DNA of 64,000 nt, taken from assembly GCF_002165375.2 (NCBI RefSeq), contig NZ_CP032134.1, positions 992,001-1,056,000 of the forward strand, given 5' to 3'. The notes under the pieces were generated by a model. The model ran no database searches and was not told the DNA's origin. It saw only the letters and a program-made list of their open reading frames with translations. The position numbers were made by a program, and so were the translations under genes. The DNA comes from Acinetobacter chinensis (GTDB lineage: Bacteria > Pseudomonadota > Gammaproteobacteria > Pseudomonadales > Moraxellaceae). Shown here in pieces: positions 62,990 through 64,000 of the stretch (position 1 is its first letter; the number at the start of each line of letters is the position of its first letter).

Positions 62990-63928
62990 ATGGCTGAACA
63001 GCTTAAACCTCTTTCCATCATTTATAATGAAAAATCGGGTTTCCATGCATCGGGAAAAGAGGATATTTACGAACAGCTGGTGGCTGAACTGACCCGTTAT
63101 GGTTTTGAAATTCAGTCTTATGAGATCAGTTCTGAGCCTGATTTTGATGTTCTTTTCCAGAAAGTGATCACCAGGCATCTTCAGCATCAAAACAGAGGGA
63201 TTATTGTTGCAGCTGGCGGTGATGGGACCTTGAATGCCGTTGCTTTAAGGTTGAAAGGGCAGAATATTCCGATGGGGATTTTACCTTTGGGTACTTTCAA
63301 TTATGTAGCTCGGGCGCTCGATATTCCACTGGAACTGATGCAGGCTGCAAAAGTGATCGCAACTGGAAAGAGGCGGGCTGTACATCTGGCTCAGTTGAAT
63401 GATCAGATTTATATGAACAATGCCAGTCTGGGCTTATATCCTTTATTTATTCAGAAAAGAGAGCAACTGAACAGTAAGTTTGGACGTTTTCCACTGTTTG
63501 CTTACAGTTCAGGTCTGGATGTGCTGATCAGGGACAGAAAAGAGCTGAAACTTGAGATTTCTGTGGATGGAAAGACCTATCCTGTCAAAACACCTTTGAT
63601 TTTTTTTGGAAATAATCAGCTACAGCTTGCTGACTTTAAACTGAGAATTGCGGAATGTGCTGCACTGGGTAAAGTCGCGGGAGTAGTGGTCGCCAAAAGT
63701 GATAAACGGACGCTGTTCAGACTGTTATGGCAACTGATCCGTGGGAAAATAGACAAAGCCCCTGATGTTTACAGTTTTTCAGCTGATCAGGTCATGATTG
63801 ATTCAAAAAGTAAAAAACTGACCGTGGCAATAGATGGAGAACTGGTGGAGATGAAACCACCTTTAAAGATATCCGTTCTGAAAAATGCACTGGAGGTCAT
63901 GGTTCCTGATGATTCTGCATCTGTCTGA
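62990..63928 (+). CDS. Diacylglycerol kinase-like (DAGK/YegS/LCB5 family) protein
   Basis: A 312-residue lipid kinase of the DAGK catalytic family. IIVAAGGDGTLNAV holds the nucleotide-binding GGDGT at residues 76-80, and MGILPLGTFNYVARAL (GTxN) follows near 98. The C-terminal beta-sandwich begins near MNNASLGLYP and ends with AIDGELVEMKPPL (the DGE motif). Bacterial members phosphorylate lipids such as phosphatidylglycerol or diacylglycerol; the substrate here is not known. The next gene starts inside its last 20 bases, so the two are translationally coupled. Confidence 0.88.
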   Translation: MAEQLKPLSIIYNEKSGFHASGKEDIYEQLVAELTRYGFEIQSYEISSEPDFDVLFQKVITRHLQHQNRGIIVAAGGDGTLNAVALRLKGQNIPMGILPLGTFNYVARALDIPLELMQAAKVIATGKRRAVHLAQLNDQIYMNNASLGLYPLFIQKREQLNSKFGRFPLFAYSSGLDVLIRDRKELKLEISVDGKTYPVKTPLIFFGNNQLQLADFKLRIAECAALGKVAGVVVAKSDKRTLFRLLWQLIRGKIDKAPDVYSFSADQVMIDSKSKKLTVAIDGELVEMKPPLKISVLKNALEVMVPDDSASV

Positions 63929-64000
63929 CCTGCATTTTGGTACTGAGAATAAAGACTGTATGGATGCCATCCGCCAGTTCTGTCAGGCTCATCAGCCTGA
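63909..64000 (+). CDS. Metallophosphoesterase, 5' end (partial)
   Basis: The first 30 residues (MILHLSDLHFGTENKDCMDAI) carry the D-x-H metal-binding motif of calcineurin-like phosphoesterases, SDLHFG, at residues 6-11. The gene overlaps the DAG kinase-like gene by 20 bases and runs off the window. A pairing of lipid kinase and phosphoesterase in one operon suggests a role in envelope lipid metabolism, by inference only. Confidence 0.8.
   Translation, partial: MILHLSDLHFGTENKDCMDAIRQFCQAHQP

Noticed and set aside
1..64000. Insertion sequences, prophage or integrase
   Set aside because: No transposase, integrase, phage structural gene or flanking direct repeat was seen anywhere in the window.

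Overview
The window reads as a chromosomal segment of a gammaproteobacterium of the genus Acinetobacter or a close relative. The basis is gene content and order (sdhB-sucA-sucB-lpd-sucC-sucD, carA-carB-greA, rlmE-ftsH-folP, GTP-type pckG), the AT-rich base composition, and a BapA-type adhesin. The genus is inferred from recognition, not from a database search.

Layout. 1-9643: end of the succinate dehydrogenase operon (sdhA 3' end, sdhB) and the 2-oxoglutarate dehydrogenase and succinyl-CoA synthetase genes, i.e. a TCA-cycle block with clear terminators. 9696-17409: yqiJ/yqiK flotillin pair, trpS, a DUF808 membrane protein, a YpfJ-type zinc peptidase and a CPA1 Na+/H+ antiporter. 17730-25309: a giant secreted adhesin with a BapA-type N-terminus, about 4.4 kb coding for Ser-Asp dipeptides, Ig-like repeats and a C-terminal type I secretion-like region. 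Its reading frame breaks exactly in the middle of the Ser-Asp tract. 25467-34602: seven tightly packed, very AT-rich genes on the same strand (six-hairpin-like protein, WavE-like protein, ATP-grasp ligase, HAD phosphatase, nucleotidyltransferase, nucleotidyltransferase-kinase fusion, second WavE-like protein). No membrane transporter or polymerase is present among them. My main hypothesis is that this operon builds and attaches a modification to the Ser-Asp tract in the cytoplasm before type I export.

34649-44584: alpha/beta hydrolase, ATL-type alkyltransferase-like protein, universal stress protein, an exported protein whose signal peptide is frameshifted, a CatB-like acetyltransferase, a methyltransferase, then greA, carB and carA, with a probable attenuator ahead of carA. 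44924-54598: helical protein, DOMON-like protein, yhbY, rlmE, ftsH, folP, small hypothetical genes, two near-identical tRNA-Leu(TAA) genes flanking two orphan genes, tRNA-Cys, and folD. 54714-64000: protein methyltransferase, a lipoprotein, a KgtP-like transporter, a glpR broken by a frameshift, glpD with matching GlpR operators, pckG, a diacylglycerol kinase-like gene and the start of a metallophosphoesterase.

Working together: the TCA block, KgtP-like transporter, GlpD and PckG handle C4/C5 acid and glycerol carbon. The central 17 kb is an accessory surface-adhesin locus.
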